Below, piece by piece: positions 1-10,085 of a DNA stretch of 64,000 nucleotides. Below the pieces are notes generated by a model. The model saw nothing but the letters and a program-made list of their open reading frames with translations, did not search any database and was not told where the DNA came from. Position numbers and translations under genes: made by a program. The DNA is from Mycolicibacter hiberniae (GTDB taxonomy: Bacteria > Actinomycetota > Actinomycetes > Mycobacteriales > Mycobacteriaceae): positions 3,906,001 to 3,970,000 of the forward strand of contig NZ_AP022609.1 in NCBI RefSeq assembly GCF_010729485.1. The letters are read 5' to 3'. The first letter of the stretch is position 1; each line of letters opens with the position of its first letter.

Positions 1-2869
1 ACGGGAACGCCAGGCCCACCGCCCAGTCCAGCAGCACCGGCTTGTCGGAGCCGATGTACTCCTGAATGGTCTCCACCTCGGGCAGTCGCGGTGGGGTGAA
101 GGCGATCCAATCGCGCGGATTCAGCGACTTGTCCACGGCCACAATGCGTACCGCGGTGGCGTCCGCCGGGATCTGCGAGCGCGGGAAACGCAGGTTGCGC
201 CACATCCGGGGCCACTCCCCGAACAGGTCGTAGGGCACCAGCCGGCCGGCCGCCACCGGCGTGCCGTCGGGGCCGGGAACCCCGTACTCCAGCTGCACGT
301 CCTGGCCGGTGGTGTAGCCCTTCAGCACGCTGTTGCCGGCGATGGTGCCCGCGGCGGTCACCGCCACCAGGGGATGCGCGTCGTCGGCCGCGGGCAGCAC
401 GTACCAGGCCGATGTCAGCGTGGACACCTGCTGCGCGTCGGTGCTGTAACTGCCGGCCAGCGGAACCCGTGCCGGGTCCAGGCCGTAGGGCAGCGGCACC
501 GTCGAGCCGTTGACGCCGGGCTTCTTCAGCTTCTTGGGGGCATCCCAGTCGTAGTCGGTGCCGGGCTGGGGGATCGGCATCCGCAGCGCCTCGGCCACCA
601 CCTTCTCCGGCACCCCGCTGGCGGTGAAACCGACCGGGTCCACGCCGCCCAACGGTCCCAGCTCGCCGTACTGCCCCGGCAGCGGTGTGAGCGCGCCGTC
701 GTTGGGGTCCGGCTCGACCAGCACGTTGTCGGCCAGCCCGCAGCCGCCCACGAACGCACGCACGTTGGCCAGGCCGTTGGAGTAGGTCGGGTATTCGCGG
801 ATGATTCCGGCCACCATCGAGGCGATGAAGACGCACACCATGAAACCGGCTGCCACCGGCACGGGGGCGGCGGTCAGCGCCCGGGCCAGTCGGCCCTCGC
901 CGCGATCACGCGGAGCGAAGTGCAGCCAGGCCGCCCATCCGGCGACCACCGCAAACATCGCGAAAAGAATTGTGCTGATGGTGATGCCGCCGATCCGCGG
1001 CATGTCGGCGTTGAACGGGACGCCGTAGCTGGAGACATACCACCAGCCGTTGGTGGTGGCGAAACACAACGCCATGATGAAAAGCACTGCCGCGGCGAAG
1101 GCCATGCGGTTGCGCGACCAGCGCACCACTTGTCGGGAGACCAGCACGGTGGTCAGCGCCGCCATCGCCCCGGCCACCGCGGCGAACAGCCCGAAGTGGT
1201 GCACCCATTTGGTGGGGGCGAACATCAGCGAGAACATGGTCGCCAGGATCACGCCCATCAACCGCCACACCGGGCCGCTGGCCACCCCGGCGATCCGCTT
1301 GCGCCGCAACATGATGAACATGGCGGTGAACAGGCAGAGCACACAGATCAAGAACCCGAACCGCCGCGACAGCGAGCCGTCGACGGTCGGCAGAATCAGG
1401 TAGTAGTAGCGCAGGTTCTCGGTGTACCAGGCCTGGCTGGGACCGATGGCGGTGCGCACGCGGGTGGCCTCCAAGACCGCCCGCACCGTCTGGTCGGCGA
1501 AAACCACGGTCAAGATCACCGCACCGGCGGCCAACAGCGGCGCCACCAGCGGCCAGGTGCCCACCAGACGGTGCCGGCGCACCAGGATCCGCAGCAGCGG
1601 CCGGCCGCCGGCCAGCAGCGCGGCCACCGCGATCAAACCGGTGGGCTGAATCCCCAGGGTGAATGCCGCGCAGATGATCGCCAGCGCCGCCGGTGTCAGC
1701 CGGCTGGAGATGATCGCCCGCTCCACCAGCACGTAGGTGATCAGCGAGCCGACGGCGATGATCCCCTCGGGGCGCAGACCGTTGTTGAACGGCATCCACG
1801 CCGCCAGCAGCACCATGCCGGCGGCCCACAGTGCGGGCTTGCTGGCCGCCACCGCCGGACCGAACCGGGGCAGCACCTCGCGGCTGAGCAGCAGCCAGCA
1901 CACCAGCCCGGCGACCAGGTCCGGCAGCCGGATCCAGATGCTGGCGTCGGACACGTGCGTCATCAGCGCCAGCAGGTTGTAGTACCAGCCGAACGGGTCT
2001 TCGGGGCTGCCGAACCAGCGGAAGTAGTTGCTCATGTAGCCGGCGTGATCGGCTACCCGGGCCATCCCCAGGATGTAGCCGTCGTCGGAGGAGTTCGCGC
2101 CGATCACGTACCACAGCAGGAACCCGAACACGACCGCCACATCGGCCAGGGAGAAGAACCGCCACCGACTCGGGATCAGCCGGTGCATCCGGTGCCCGTC
2201 GAGCCGGTCCAGTCGCCACAGCGCCAGCACGGCGATGACCGTGGCGAGGATCGCCGCGAAGATCGCTATTCGCTTGAGTGCCGTGGGCTTGGTGGAGAAC
2301 CGGGTGTCGATGTCGGCGGTCAGCGACAGCCCGTCCGGCGCCGGGCCGGTCAAGTCGGTGAACACCCCGACGATCTGCGGGCGCAGGTTCGGATCCGACC
2401 AGCCGTACCGCTGGGTGATGCCCCCGATGGTGGCGAACGTCCCGTCGTGCGACGAGGTGACCTCGATATCGGTGCAGTCGGGGCCCTCCACCTTGGCGCG
2501 GGGCGCGCTCGCCAGCACCACGTTGCGGTCGGTGACGTCCACCCGCTTCTCGGTGACGGTGATGAACAGCCCGTTGAGCGCGGCGTCCTTGCCCTTGGCC
2601 GGCGCGGTCGACACCAGCGTGCCGCCCTCGGCGGGCAACTGGCGCACCAGCGCACACGGCGCCTTCACCGTCAGCGACAGCGGCGTCTGGGAGATCAGCG
2701 GTGCGGTGACACTGCTCAGCTCGCCGTGCTGCGGCCAGTTCAGGGTCGCGGTGGTCTGCACCACCGGCAGCAGCGGCGTGGCCACCGACAGCAGGAAGCC
2801 CACGAGGCCGGCGACGACGGCCACCCAGCGGGTCAGTGTGAGGTCACGGTCGGTCACGGGCGCGGTCAT
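1..2869 (-). CDS. embB: Arabinosyltransferase EmbB (C-terminus outside window)
   Basis: Membrane GT-C arabinofuranosyltransferase that uses decaprenyl-phosphoryl-arabinose to build the arabinan of arabinogalactan; a target of ethambutol. About 956 codons are visible against roughly 1,098 in M. tuberculosis EmbB, so only the C-terminal part is missing. The start ATG (2867-2869) overlaps the embA stop in an ATGA, which indicates translational coupling. The N-terminus has the hydrophobic segment and [17 protein letters not shown] signature of Emb proteins. SDDGY near residues 261-265 is the conserved acidic GT-C motif. [11 protein letters not shown] near 300-310 holds Met303 (codon 1961-1963), which matches M306 of M. 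tuberculosis EmbB, so the main ethambutol position is wild type; NNGLRPEGI follows. The order embC-embA-embB and the MTHVSD motif separate it from EmbA and EmbC. Last gene of the arabinan operon in view. Confidence 0.96.
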   Translation of the reverse strand, partial: MTAPVTDRDLTLTRWVAVVAGLVGFLLSVATPLLPVVQTTATLNWPQHGELSSVTAPLISQTPLSLTVKAPCALVRQLPAEGGTLVSTAPAKGKDAALNGLFITVTEKRVDVTDRNVVLASAPRAKVEGPDCTDIEVTSSHDGTFATIGGITQRYGWSDPNLRPQIVGVFTDLTGPAPDGLSLTADIDTRFSTKPTALKRIAIFAAILATVIAVLALWRLDRLDGHRMHRLIPSRWRFFSLADVAVVFGFLLWYVIGANSSDDGYILGMARVADHAGYMSNYFRWFGSPEDPFGWYYNLLALMTHVSDASIWIRLPDLVAGLVCWLLLSREVLPRFGPAVAASKPALWAAGMVLLAAWMPFNNGLRPEGIIAVGSLITYVLVERAIISSRLTPAALAIICAAFTLGIQPTGLIAVAALLAGGRPLLRILVRRHRLVGTWPLVAPLLAAGAVILTVVFADQTVRAVLEATRVRTAIGPSQAWYTENLRYYYLILPTVDGSLSRRFGFLICVLCLFTAMFIMLRRKRIAGVASGPVWRLMGVILATMFSLMFAPTKWVHHFGLFAAVAGAMAALTTVLVSRQVVRWSRNRMAFAAAVLFIMALCFATTNGWWYVSSYGVPFNADMPRIGGITISTILFAMFAVVAGWAAWLHFAPRDRGEGRLARALTAAPVPVAAGFMVCVFIASMVAGIIREYPTYSNGLANVRAFVGGCGLADNVLVEPDPNDGALTPLPGQYGELGPLGGVDPVGFTASGVPEKVVAEALRMPIPQPGTDYDWDAPKKLKKPGVNGSTVPLPYGLDPARVPLAGSYSTDAQQVSTLTSAWYVLPAADDAHPLVAVTAAGTIAGNSVLKGYTTGQDVQLEYGVPGPDGTPVAAGRLVPYDLFGEWPRMWRNLRFPRSQIPADATAVRIVAVDKSLNPRDWIAFTPPRLPEVETIQEYIGSDKPVLLDWAVGLAFP

Positions 2870-5800
2870 GGCAGTGCTCGAATCGGTCCGGGCCGGCTCC
2901 AGCCGGTAACGGTGACGGTGCCCTGGTCGATGACGGCGTCGGGCGCGGCTTTGGCGGAGATCAGGCGGTGGTAGGCCTCCACCGCACCCCAGTCCCGATA
3001 CCAGTCATTGCGCAGGTAGGTCGGGACGGTGGTGGTCCACAGCATGGCCTGGGTGATCAGGAACGGTCCGCCGTCCTCGGCCGACTGCCACAGATTGGAC
3101 GACGCCGCGGTCTGCTTGTGATCCGGCATGATCCGGTACTCCGGCAGCTCGGCGATGCCCAGATGTTCGGTGAACGGCTGCTGGCACGGGAAGTTCGCCG
3201 CGACCGCGATGTCCATCAGCACCGGGGTCTGCGAGCCCATCAACTCGGTGATGGTCTGCACCACCGGCACCCGCGGGGGAGTGAAGGCGATCCACTGCTC
3301 GGTGGACAAGTTGGGGTCGTTGGCCACGATGCGCACCACATCGGTGCCCGGCGGCGCCCAGGCCAGCGGGAAACGCAGGTTGCGCCAGGAGTTCTGCGGC
3401 CCGATGTCGATGGGCTCCACCTGCCCCAGCGCCCGGAAGGTGCCGTCGGGCGCACTGGCGCCCCACTCCAGCTTCAGCGGCTGACCGTAGTCGAGCTTGC
3501 CGTCCTCGCCGTGCGACCAGATGGCGCCGGCGGCGGTGACGACGACGATGGGAGCCCGGGCGGTTGCCGGGTCGGGCTCGGGCAGGCGGTACCAGACCGA
3601 GGTGGCGTGCGCGGCGACCTGCTCGCCGTAGGAGCCCAGCACCGGCGTCACCGCCGGGTCCAGGCCGAACGGCAGCGCCACCCGGGACCCGTTCACCCCG
3701 TCCGGGGCGTCGTCGGGGATCTTGCCGCCGGCGGTGCCGGCCGCATCGCTCTGGTTGGCGCTGGGCTTGTTGGGCGAGGCGTCGGCGTTGGGCACGCCGG
3801 GCTTGGCGATCACGGCCAGGGAGGTGAGGTCCTCATCGACGGCGTTGGGATCGAATCCGTAGGGGTCGGTGCCGCCGAGCGGGCCGAGCTCGCCGTAGGT
3901 CTGGCCACTGACGGGTTGCAGCAGTCCGGCGTTGGTGTCCGGTTCGGCCAGCACGTCGTCGGCCATGCCGCAGCTGGTCTGGCCGCGGAGACCGGCCAGC
4001 ACGGCCTCGGCGTTGGCCTTGGCGGTGGTGTAGGCCGGGTAGCGCCCGGCGGCGGCCTTGGCCATCGAGCCGACCATCAGCAGCACCATCAGGCTGGCGA
4101 CCACCAGCAGCGGGGTGGAGGCCAGAATCCGGTTGCGCCGGTTGGCGGTGACCTCGGTGTGGCCGGTGTAGTCCAACCGGAAGTGCTGCCAGCCGGCCAG
4201 CAGACCGGTGGCGATCGATGCCGCCAGGAACATCGAGGTGACCGGGCGGCTGGCGATCACCGGCGGGATGTCGAACCACGGCACGCCGTAGCCGCCCACG
4301 TAGAACCAGCCGTTGACCCCCGATGTCGCGATGGCCACCAGGAACAGCAGCGCCGTCACGTACAGGGTCATGTTGCGTCGGCTGTGCAGGCCGACCCGGG
4401 CGTAGGTGAAGGCGGTCAAGGCCGCCAGGGCCCCCGCCAGCCCGGCGAACGCGCCGAACTGCACCGCCCACTTGGTCGGGGTGAAGGTCAGCAGCAGCAG
4501 GCCCACCGCGGTCGAGCCGATCAGCCGCCAGGCCGGACCGCTGGCGACGCCGCTGATACGCCCGCGGCGCAGCAGGATCACCAGCATGGCGAGCATGCAG
4601 AACAGCAGCACCAGCACGGCGAACCGGCGCGTCATCGAGGCGTCGACGTTCTCCTCGACGGTCAGGAAGTAGTAGCGCAGGAACTCCTGGTACCAGGCGA
4701 TGGTCGGCCCGACGACGTATTTGATCCGGGCCGACTCCGCGACGGCGGCCAGGGTCTGCGAGCGGCAGACCACCACGGCGATCACCGAAGCCGCCGCGGC
4801 CAGTACCGCCAGTGGCGCGGCCAGGCCGTCGTCGGCGCGGCGCCGGCGGATCACTGATTCGACCGCGCGGGAACCGGTCAGCAGCGGGGCCAGGGCAATC
4901 AAGCCGTGCGGGGCCAGCGTCACGGTGAAGACCGCCACCACGGTGGCCCAGGCCGCGGGAACCAGCCGGCGGGTGGCGATGGTGCGCTCCACCAGAACCC
5001 AGACCACCAAGGTGCCCAGGGCGATCAGCGGCTCCGGGCGCAGGCCATTGTTGAACGGCATCCAGGCCGCCAGGAACATCATCGCGGCGGTGAGCACCGC
5101 CACCCGGTTACCCGACAGGCGGCCCAGCCGGGGCAGGATCAGCCGGCTGATGATCAGCCAGCAGGCCATCGCAGCGGCGGTGGCGGGCAGGCGCATCCAC
5201 ACCCCGGCGGTGCTCACCGTGCTCAGCTGTCCCAGCAGCGCCGGATACCAGTCGAACGGGGCCTCGCTGGCGCCGAAGAAACGGTAGTAGTTGGCGACGT
5301 ATCCGGCATGCGCGACGTTGCGCGCCATCGTCAGGTTGTAGCCGTCGTCGCTGGAGATGGCACCGATGACGTGCCAGAGGGCCAATGCCGCCAGCACCCC
5401 CACATCGGCCAGCCAGGTGATGGGACTGGCCTTGAACCAGCGTCGCCAGCTGCGTGGCGTGCGATGCCCCACGCGGCGGTCAAGCACACTCAGCGCGATG
5501 ATCGACGCCAGCACCGCCAGCAGTCCCAGCGTCATCACGCCGGCTTTCAGAAGGGTGGGCGAGGTGATGAAGCGGGTGTCGATGTCGATGCGCGCGCTTA
5601 AGCCGGGCTGCGGGCCCACCTCCAGCTCGGTGAAGATGCCGCCGATCTGCGGCTTGTTCTCGCCGGGCAGCTGTCCTGAGGCGCCGGGGATTCCGACGAA
5701 GTCCGCGCCCACCCCGCCGGCGTCGGCCCACAGGTGCAGTTCGCTGCAGTCGCCGAGCTTGTCCCGGGCGGCGGCCGCAGCCACATGGTCGCGGTAGGCC

Positions 5801-6153
5801 GCGGTCACGGTCGTCTTGTTGGCCCGCACGAACAGGCCGTGGGCGGTGGCGTCCACCCCGCCGGCCGGCACCGTGGACAGCACCAGGCCGCCGTTGGCGC
5901 CCAGGGTGGCGATCGCCGAGCACGGGATGGTGATGTCCAGGCTGCGGGGCGCGCCGGAGACCAGGGGAGCGGTGACGTCGGAGACGTAGCCGTCGGCGTC
6001 GACGCCCTGCGGCCAGGCGATCGTTGCGGTGGTCTGCTTGACCGGGAGCAGCGGTGTGATGCCGCACAGCAGCACGCCGCTGACGCCGGCGAGCACTGCG
6101 ATCAGCCGTGCGATCCGATAGCGCCGCTGGGGCTGATCGTGGGTGGAGGACAC
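2866..6153 (-). CDS. embA: Arabinosyltransferase EmbA
   Basis: GT-C arabinosyltransferase that partners EmbB in making the terminal branched arabinan of arabinogalactan. A GTG start at 6151-6153 ([16 protein letters not shown]) gives 1,095 residues, against 1,094 in M. tuberculosis as I recall; the frame is open further upstream, but that extension is Arg-rich and unlike the family. Visible landmarks are an N-terminal membrane segment ending [19 protein letters not shown], then [12 protein letters not shown], the long multi-membrane core, and a C-terminal carbohydrate-binding-like half. The stop overlaps the embB ATG by 4 nt. There is no clear Shine-Dalgarno before the GTG. Upstream, instead of a short embC-embA spacer, lie about 700 bp with a small ORF. 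A minus-strand TATATC at 6258-6253 could serve a separate embA promoter, but no convincing -35 box accompanies it. Confidence 0.96.
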   Translation of the reverse strand: MSSTHDQPQRRYRIARLIAVLAGVSGVLLCGITPLLPVKQTTATIAWPQGVDADGYVSDVTAPLVSGAPRSLDITIPCSAIATLGANGGLVLSTVPAGGVDATAHGLFVRANKTTVTAAYRDHVAAAAARDKLGDCSELHLWADAGGVGADFVGIPGASGQLPGENKPQIGGIFTELEVGPQPGLSARIDIDTRFITSPTLLKAGVMTLGLLAVLASIIALSVLDRRVGHRTPRSWRRWFKASPITWLADVGVLAALALWHVIGAISSDDGYNLTMARNVAHAGYVANYYRFFGASEAPFDWYPALLGQLSTVSTAGVWMRLPATAAAMACWLIISRLILPRLGRLSGNRVAVLTAAMMFLAAWMPFNNGLRPEPLIALGTLVVWVLVERTIATRRLVPAAWATVVAVFTVTLAPHGLIALAPLLTGSRAVESVIRRRRADDGLAAPLAVLAAAASVIAVVVCRSQTLAAVAESARIKYVVGPTIAWYQEFLRYYFLTVEENVDASMTRRFAVLVLLFCMLAMLVILLRRGRISGVASGPAWRLIGSTAVGLLLLTFTPTKWAVQFGAFAGLAGALAALTAFTYARVGLHSRRNMTLYVTALLFLVAIATSGVNGWFYVGGYGVPWFDIPPVIASRPVTSMFLAASIATGLLAGWQHFRLDYTGHTEVTANRRNRILASTPLLVVASLMVLLMVGSMAKAAAGRYPAYTTAKANAEAVLAGLRGQTSCGMADDVLAEPDTNAGLLQPVSGQTYGELGPLGGTDPYGFDPNAVDEDLTSLAVIAKPGVPNADASPNKPSANQSDAAGTAGGKIPDDAPDGVNGSRVALPFGLDPAVTPVLGSYGEQVAAHATSVWYRLPEPDPATARAPIVVVTAAGAIWSHGEDGKLDYGQPLKLEWGASAPDGTFRALGQVEPIDIGPQNSWRNLRFPLAWAPPGTDVVRIVANDPNLSTEQWIAFTPPRVPVVQTITELMGSQTPVLMDIAVAANFPCQQPFTEHLGIAELPEYRIMPDHKQTAASSNLWQSAEDGGPFLITQAMLWTTTVPTYLRNDWYRDWGAVEAYHRLISAKAAPDAVIDQGTVTVTGWSRPGPIRALP

Positions 6154-6363
6154 GAGGCCTGATGCTATGCGACGTCGTCCGCCATGCGGGGCACCCCGTC
6201 CCGCCCGGCTGGTGGGGAATCCGGGCCGTCCGGCGGTCTCGCGCGCGGCCCGGATATATGTGATTGTTGCCCGCCTCTGCGCGACAACCCACGCTATGTC
6301 GGGCTGCGGAGGAGGTCCGCGGCGCCGGAGCTGCACCATCACCGGCCGGCTGGGTCGGCGGCG

Positions 6364-6458
6364 CGTCACCGGCTGCCTTGGTCCGCCGCGCCGTCACCGG
6401 TTGCCGCGCCTGCAGCGCCGTCACCGGTTGCCTGCGCCCGCAGCGCCATCACCCGTCG
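6364..6458. repeat. Imperfect 27-28 bp minisatellite, about 3.5 copies
   Basis: The core cgtcaccggytgc recurs at about 6364, 6392 and 6419, with a diverged fourth copy near 6447, spaced 27-28 bp. Read on the minus strand it encodes the repeated tail ATGDGAA of the small ORF and includes its stop codon. A MIRU-like variable repeat is possible; copy number could differ between strains. Confidence 0.6.
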
Positions 6459-6713
6459 GTGAATGCGGTATTCGGTGCTGCGCGGAACCCGCGCGGGCCC
6501 GTAGCGGCCCCGGCCCCGCCGAAACACCCGGCCGTGCTCGCGTTCCCACCGCAGGGCGTCCGAGATCGCTTTGGACGGCCGCCCCTGGACACAGAAGCCT
6601 CGCGAGTCCAGCTCCGCGGCCAGTTCGGCGATGCTGCACGTCCCGTGGTGCAGCAGATGGTGCGTCAGTACGTAGCGCAGCTCGATGCCGCGCAAGGACC
6701 TCAAGTTCGTCAT
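6366..6713 (-). CDS. Small basic protein, winged-helix-like, between embC and embA
   Basis: A 115-residue protein when started at the ATG 6711-6713 ([12 protein letters not shown]); an in-frame TTG at 6771-6773 would add 20 residues. The body contains [40 protein letters not shown] and RRGRGRYGP, a pattern I associate with a widespread family of short mycobacterial proteins of unknown function. The SIAELAAEL...[14 protein letters not shown] stretch looks like a winged helix-turn-helix followed by a basic wing, so DNA binding is plausible but not shown. The C-terminal 25 residues come from a tandem repeat (ATGDGAA copies) and look like a later extension. It lies co-oriented between embC and embA, where M. 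tuberculosis has only a short spacer. Confidence 0.6.
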   Translation of the reverse strand: MTNLRSLRGIELRYVLTHHLLHHGTCSIAELAAELDSRGFCVQGRPSKAISDALRWEREHGRVFRRGRGRYGPARVPRSTEYRIHRRVMALRAQATGDGAAGAATGDGAADQGSR

Positions 6714-6849
6714 GTGCCGCACCCTGACACCGTGGTCCGACACGACGGGCGTCAGTCGCTGAGAGGTGGGCAACCCTCACACCCACCGAGTCCGGTGACG
6801 GATGCGGCCACTGGGACACCCGACAGTCGAGTGAAAGGTGTGACGGAGC

Positions 6850-9800
6850 TCAGTGCCGCAGCGGCGCCGGGCTCCACAGCCCGGAGCGCACCGCGGTTCC
6901 CAGTTCCAGTTGCGCCGGCGTGGCCGCGGGATAGTACGGCGTCAACTGCTGCAGAGCGCCCCAGTCGCGGAACCAGTCGTGGTTCAAATAACTGGGCACC
7001 GTGGTGGCGCGCACCAGCAGCTCGGTGATGCCCAGTGGGCCGCCGCCGTTGTTGTCCATCACCGGCGAGTTCGCCTCGGCGCCGAACCGGTCCGGCAGGA
7101 TCCGCCACTTGGGCACCTCGGTCACCCCGTTCTGGTGACCGAACGGGCGCTGGCAGGGGAACGCCAGGCCGACCAGCCAGTCCAGCAGCACCGGGTCCTC
7201 CGAGCCCACCACTTCCTGCAGGGTGCTCAGCTGCGGGACACGCGGCGGCGTCACCGCGATCCAGTGCTGCGGAGCCAAGTCGTCGTCGCGGACCACCAGC
7301 CGGATACGGGTGGCCTCGGCGGGGATCGACGACATGGGCGCACGCAGGTTGCGCCACGCCGGGACCGCACCGATGTCCCCGAACTGCACGGTGCCGCCCG
7401 GCTTGTCGTTGGCGGCGCCGGCCTCGGTGGCCCACTGCGCGGTGACCTCGCCGCGGTCGAAGCGGCCCGCCGCCGCCACCACCAGCAGCGGTCCCGCGTT
7501 GGCCCGGTCGGCGGGCAGCCGGTACCAGGCCGACCGCAGCAACGCGGGCACCTGAAGGCCGGGCCGCCAGCTGCCGAGCACCGGCACCCGGGCGGGGTCG
7601 AGCTTGTAGGGCAGCCGGGCCCGGGAACCGTTGACGCCCTCGGCCGCGGTGGTGCCGCCCTCGGTACCGGCCTCCCCGCCGGCGGCCTGCGCGTCGTCGT
7701 CGTCGGCCAGCCGGCCCAGCCCGGGCGGGCCGATCACCTGGTCGGCCGAGACGTCGTCGGGGATCCCGTTGGGCATGAACCCGGCTGCGTACCCGGCGCT
7801 CAACGCGTCGGCCACCGGGCTGTCGATCGGGGTGAGCATGCCGGCGGTGGGGTCCTGCTCCACCAGCACGTCGTCGGCCAGCCCGCAGGTCCGGCCGGAT
7901 CCCAGGACCGGGATGGCGGACAGATTGGAGCGGCCCACGGTCCAGGCGGGGTACTGCCCGATCATCGCGGCGGTCAGCGAGACCACCTCGAACACGATCA
8001 GCAACCAGGAGGCGATGGCCAGCGGATAGCCGGACAGCGCCGTCCAGCGCGGCGTGCGCTCGGCGCCGTTGCGGAAGTGGAACCACGCGGCCACCAGTGC
8101 GGCGGCCACCGTCAGCGCCACCCCAATGGTGGCGAAGGCCAGATGCCACTTGGGGAAGGCGTTGGACCACGGCACGCCGAAGTTGGAGACGTACCACCAG
8201 CCGTTGACGCTGGCGAACGACAGCGCGGTGATGAACAGCACCACCGCGGTGAACAGCGTCCGGTTGCGCCGGGAGCGCATCGCCGCGGCGCTCACCGCGA
8301 CGGCGGCCAGCGCGCCCAGGGACCCGGCGAGGCCGGCGAACACGCCGAAGTGGTGCGTCCACTTGGTGGGGGTGAACATCATCGCGATGAACGAGATGAT
8401 GGTGATCCCGATGATGCGCCGGCTCGGGCCGGCCGCGGTACCGGGAATCCGGCCCTTGCGCAGCGCCACGGCCACCGACACCGCCAACGCGAGCGCCAGG
8501 GCCAGCACCGGGAAGCGGCGCGCCACCGAACCGTCGGGGGTGGCCAGGAAGAGCCGCTCGTAGCGGACGTGCTCCTCGAACCAGGCCAGGCTCGGGCCTA
8601 CCGCAGACTTGAGTGTGCTGGCCTCGATCTCCCCGGCCAGGGTCTGGTCGCGGAAGATCACGATCGCGGTGATGCTGACCGCCGCGGCGATCGGCGCCAG
8701 CAGCGGCGCCAGCCCGAACTGCTTGGAGCGGCGGTGCAAGATCGTGCGCAGCGGCCCGATCGCCACCAGCAGCGCGCCGATCGACGCGATCCCGGTGGGA
8801 CCGGAGAACAGCGTCATCGCGCCGATGATGCAGGCGATCGCCAGCGGCAGCAGCCGGCTGGTGGCCACCGCGCGCTCCACCGAGCACCAGGTCGCCAGGA
8901 TGCCCAGCGCGATGATCGGTTCGGGGCGCAGGCCGTTGTTCAGCGGCAGCCAGAACGCCAGGAACATGCCGGCCGCGGTCCAGGCCGCAGCCTGACTGTG
9001 CTTGACGGCGTGGCCCAGCCGGGGGAGGACTTCGCGGCTGATCAGCCACCAACAGGCCAGCGCCATGATCAGGGTGGGCAGCCGCATCCAGATGCTGCTG
9101 GTCGAGACGTGTGCCCACAGCGCCAGCAGGTCGTAGTACCAGCCGAACGGCGCTTCGGGGGTGCCGAACCAGCGATAGAAGTTGGCCATGTAGCCGGCGT
9201 TCTCCGACACCCGCGCCATGGTCAGGATGTAGCCGTCGTCGCTGGTATTGGCGCCGACGAAGTGCCACCACACCAGCACCGCCGTGACCAGCACATCCAG
9301 CGGCGAGGCTGACCACCAGCGGGCCGGCAGGAATCGCCGGTGCCGCATTCCGTCGGCGGTGTCGAGCACATGCAGGGCGATCAGGGCGGCGATGGTCAGC
9401 GCCACGCCCAGGATCATCGCGGCCAGCTTGAGGGCGGTCGGTGCACTCGAGTAGCGGGTGTCGACGGTGGCGGAGAACTCCAGCCCGGCCGGCGCCGGCC
9501 CGCTCAGATCGGTGTAGACACCGACGATCTGCGGCCGGAAGTCATAGCCGCTGCGGGTCCCGGTCAGCGGTGAGCCGGGGTGCTCGGCGTTGGGGCCGTA
9601 CTTGAGGCCGACGAACTCGGCGGTGACCCGGTCGGCGTGCGCGGTGAAGGTGAGCTTCTGGCAGTCCGGGCCGAGCACCGCCGAAAGCGGCGCCACCACC
9701 ACCGGCACGTTGCGCACCACCAGAACCAGGTCGTCGTTGACGCGCTGGATCAGCAGGCCGCGGTCGACAGCCTTGGGCGCCTGCTTGGGCACCGTGGACA

Positions 9801-10050
9801 GCAGCACCGACTTGCTCGGGGTGAGGCCGGCCGCCGCCTGACACGGCACGCTGATGTCCAGGTCGGTCGCCACGTAGCTGATCAGCGGAGCCTGCACGCT
9901 GCTCAGCACGCCGTTCTGCGGCCAATTGAGTTCTGCGGTGGTCTGTTTGACCGGTAACAACGGGGTCAGGATTGCCAGAAGGCTGCCCAGCACGCCGGCG
10001 ACGACGGCGACGGCCCGAGCGATCCGGTAGTCGGCGCACGTTTCGGTCAC
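6850..10050 (-). CDS. embC: Arabinosyltransferase EmbC
   Basis: GT-C arabinosyltransferase that polymerises the arabinan of lipoarabinomannan in the plasma membrane, using decaprenyl-phosphoryl-arabinose. 1,066 residues from a GTG start at 10048-10050 (VTETCADYRIARAV). Landmarks are an N-terminal membrane segment, [37 protein letters not shown], the FGWYYDLLALWAHVSTSS loop, many membrane helices, and a C-terminal half with DDVLVEQD and GVNGSRARLPY motifs shared with EmbA and EmbB. It is slightly shorter than the 1,094-residue M. tuberculosis protein. It starts 35 nt after the aftA stop and is the first Emb gene in the operon, as expected. There is no strong Shine-Dalgarno before the GTG. Confidence 0.95.
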   Translation of the reverse strand: MTETCADYRIARAVAVVAGVLGSLLAILTPLLPVKQTTAELNWPQNGVLSSVQAPLISYVATDLDISVPCQAAAGLTPSKSVLLSTVPKQAPKAVDRGLLIQRVNDDLVLVVRNVPVVVAPLSAVLGPDCQKLTFTAHADRVTAEFVGLKYGPNAEHPGSPLTGTRSGYDFRPQIVGVYTDLSGPAPAGLEFSATVDTRYSSAPTALKLAAMILGVALTIAALIALHVLDTADGMRHRRFLPARWWSASPLDVLVTAVLVWWHFVGANTSDDGYILTMARVSENAGYMANFYRWFGTPEAPFGWYYDLLALWAHVSTSSIWMRLPTLIMALACWWLISREVLPRLGHAVKHSQAAAWTAAGMFLAFWLPLNNGLRPEPIIALGILATWCSVERAVATSRLLPLAIACIIGAMTLFSGPTGIASIGALLVAIGPLRTILHRRSKQFGLAPLLAPIAAAVSITAIVIFRDQTLAGEIEASTLKSAVGPSLAWFEEHVRYERLFLATPDGSVARRFPVLALALALAVSVAVALRKGRIPGTAAGPSRRIIGITIISFIAMMFTPTKWTHHFGVFAGLAGSLGALAAVAVSAAAMRSRRNRTLFTAVVLFITALSFASVNGWWYVSNFGVPWSNAFPKWHLAFATIGVALTVAAALVAAWFHFRNGAERTPRWTALSGYPLAIASWLLIVFEVVSLTAAMIGQYPAWTVGRSNLSAIPVLGSGRTCGLADDVLVEQDPTAGMLTPIDSPVADALSAGYAAGFMPNGIPDDVSADQVIGPPGLGRLADDDDAQAAGGEAGTEGGTTAAEGVNGSRARLPYKLDPARVPVLGSWRPGLQVPALLRSAWYRLPADRANAGPLLVVAAAGRFDRGEVTAQWATEAGAANDKPGGTVQFGDIGAVPAWRNLRAPMSSIPAEATRIRLVVRDDDLAPQHWIAVTPPRVPQLSTLQEVVGSEDPVLLDWLVGLAFPCQRPFGHQNGVTEVPKWRILPDRFGAEANSPVMDNNGGGPLGITELLVRATTVPSYLNHDWFRDWGALQQLTPYYPAATPAQLELGTAVRSGLWSPAPLRH

Positions 10051-10085
10051 GGAGCAGATGCTATCGGGGCGTTCGGCGGCGTCTG

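Noticed and set aside
906-2657. 583-residue minus-strand ORF within embB
   Set aside because: Same strand but a different frame from embB; Arg/Gly/Ala-rich shadow, while the true frame carries the Emb motifs.
374-2974. 866-residue plus-strand ORF opposite embB
   Set aside because: It lies wholly antisense to embB, is His/Arg/Gly/Gln-rich as expected for the complement of GC-rich codons, and has no family motif or ribosome-binding site.
6752-9316. Long ORFs on both strands inside embC (854 and 819 residues)
   Set aside because: Out-of-frame or antisense to embC, with shadow composition.
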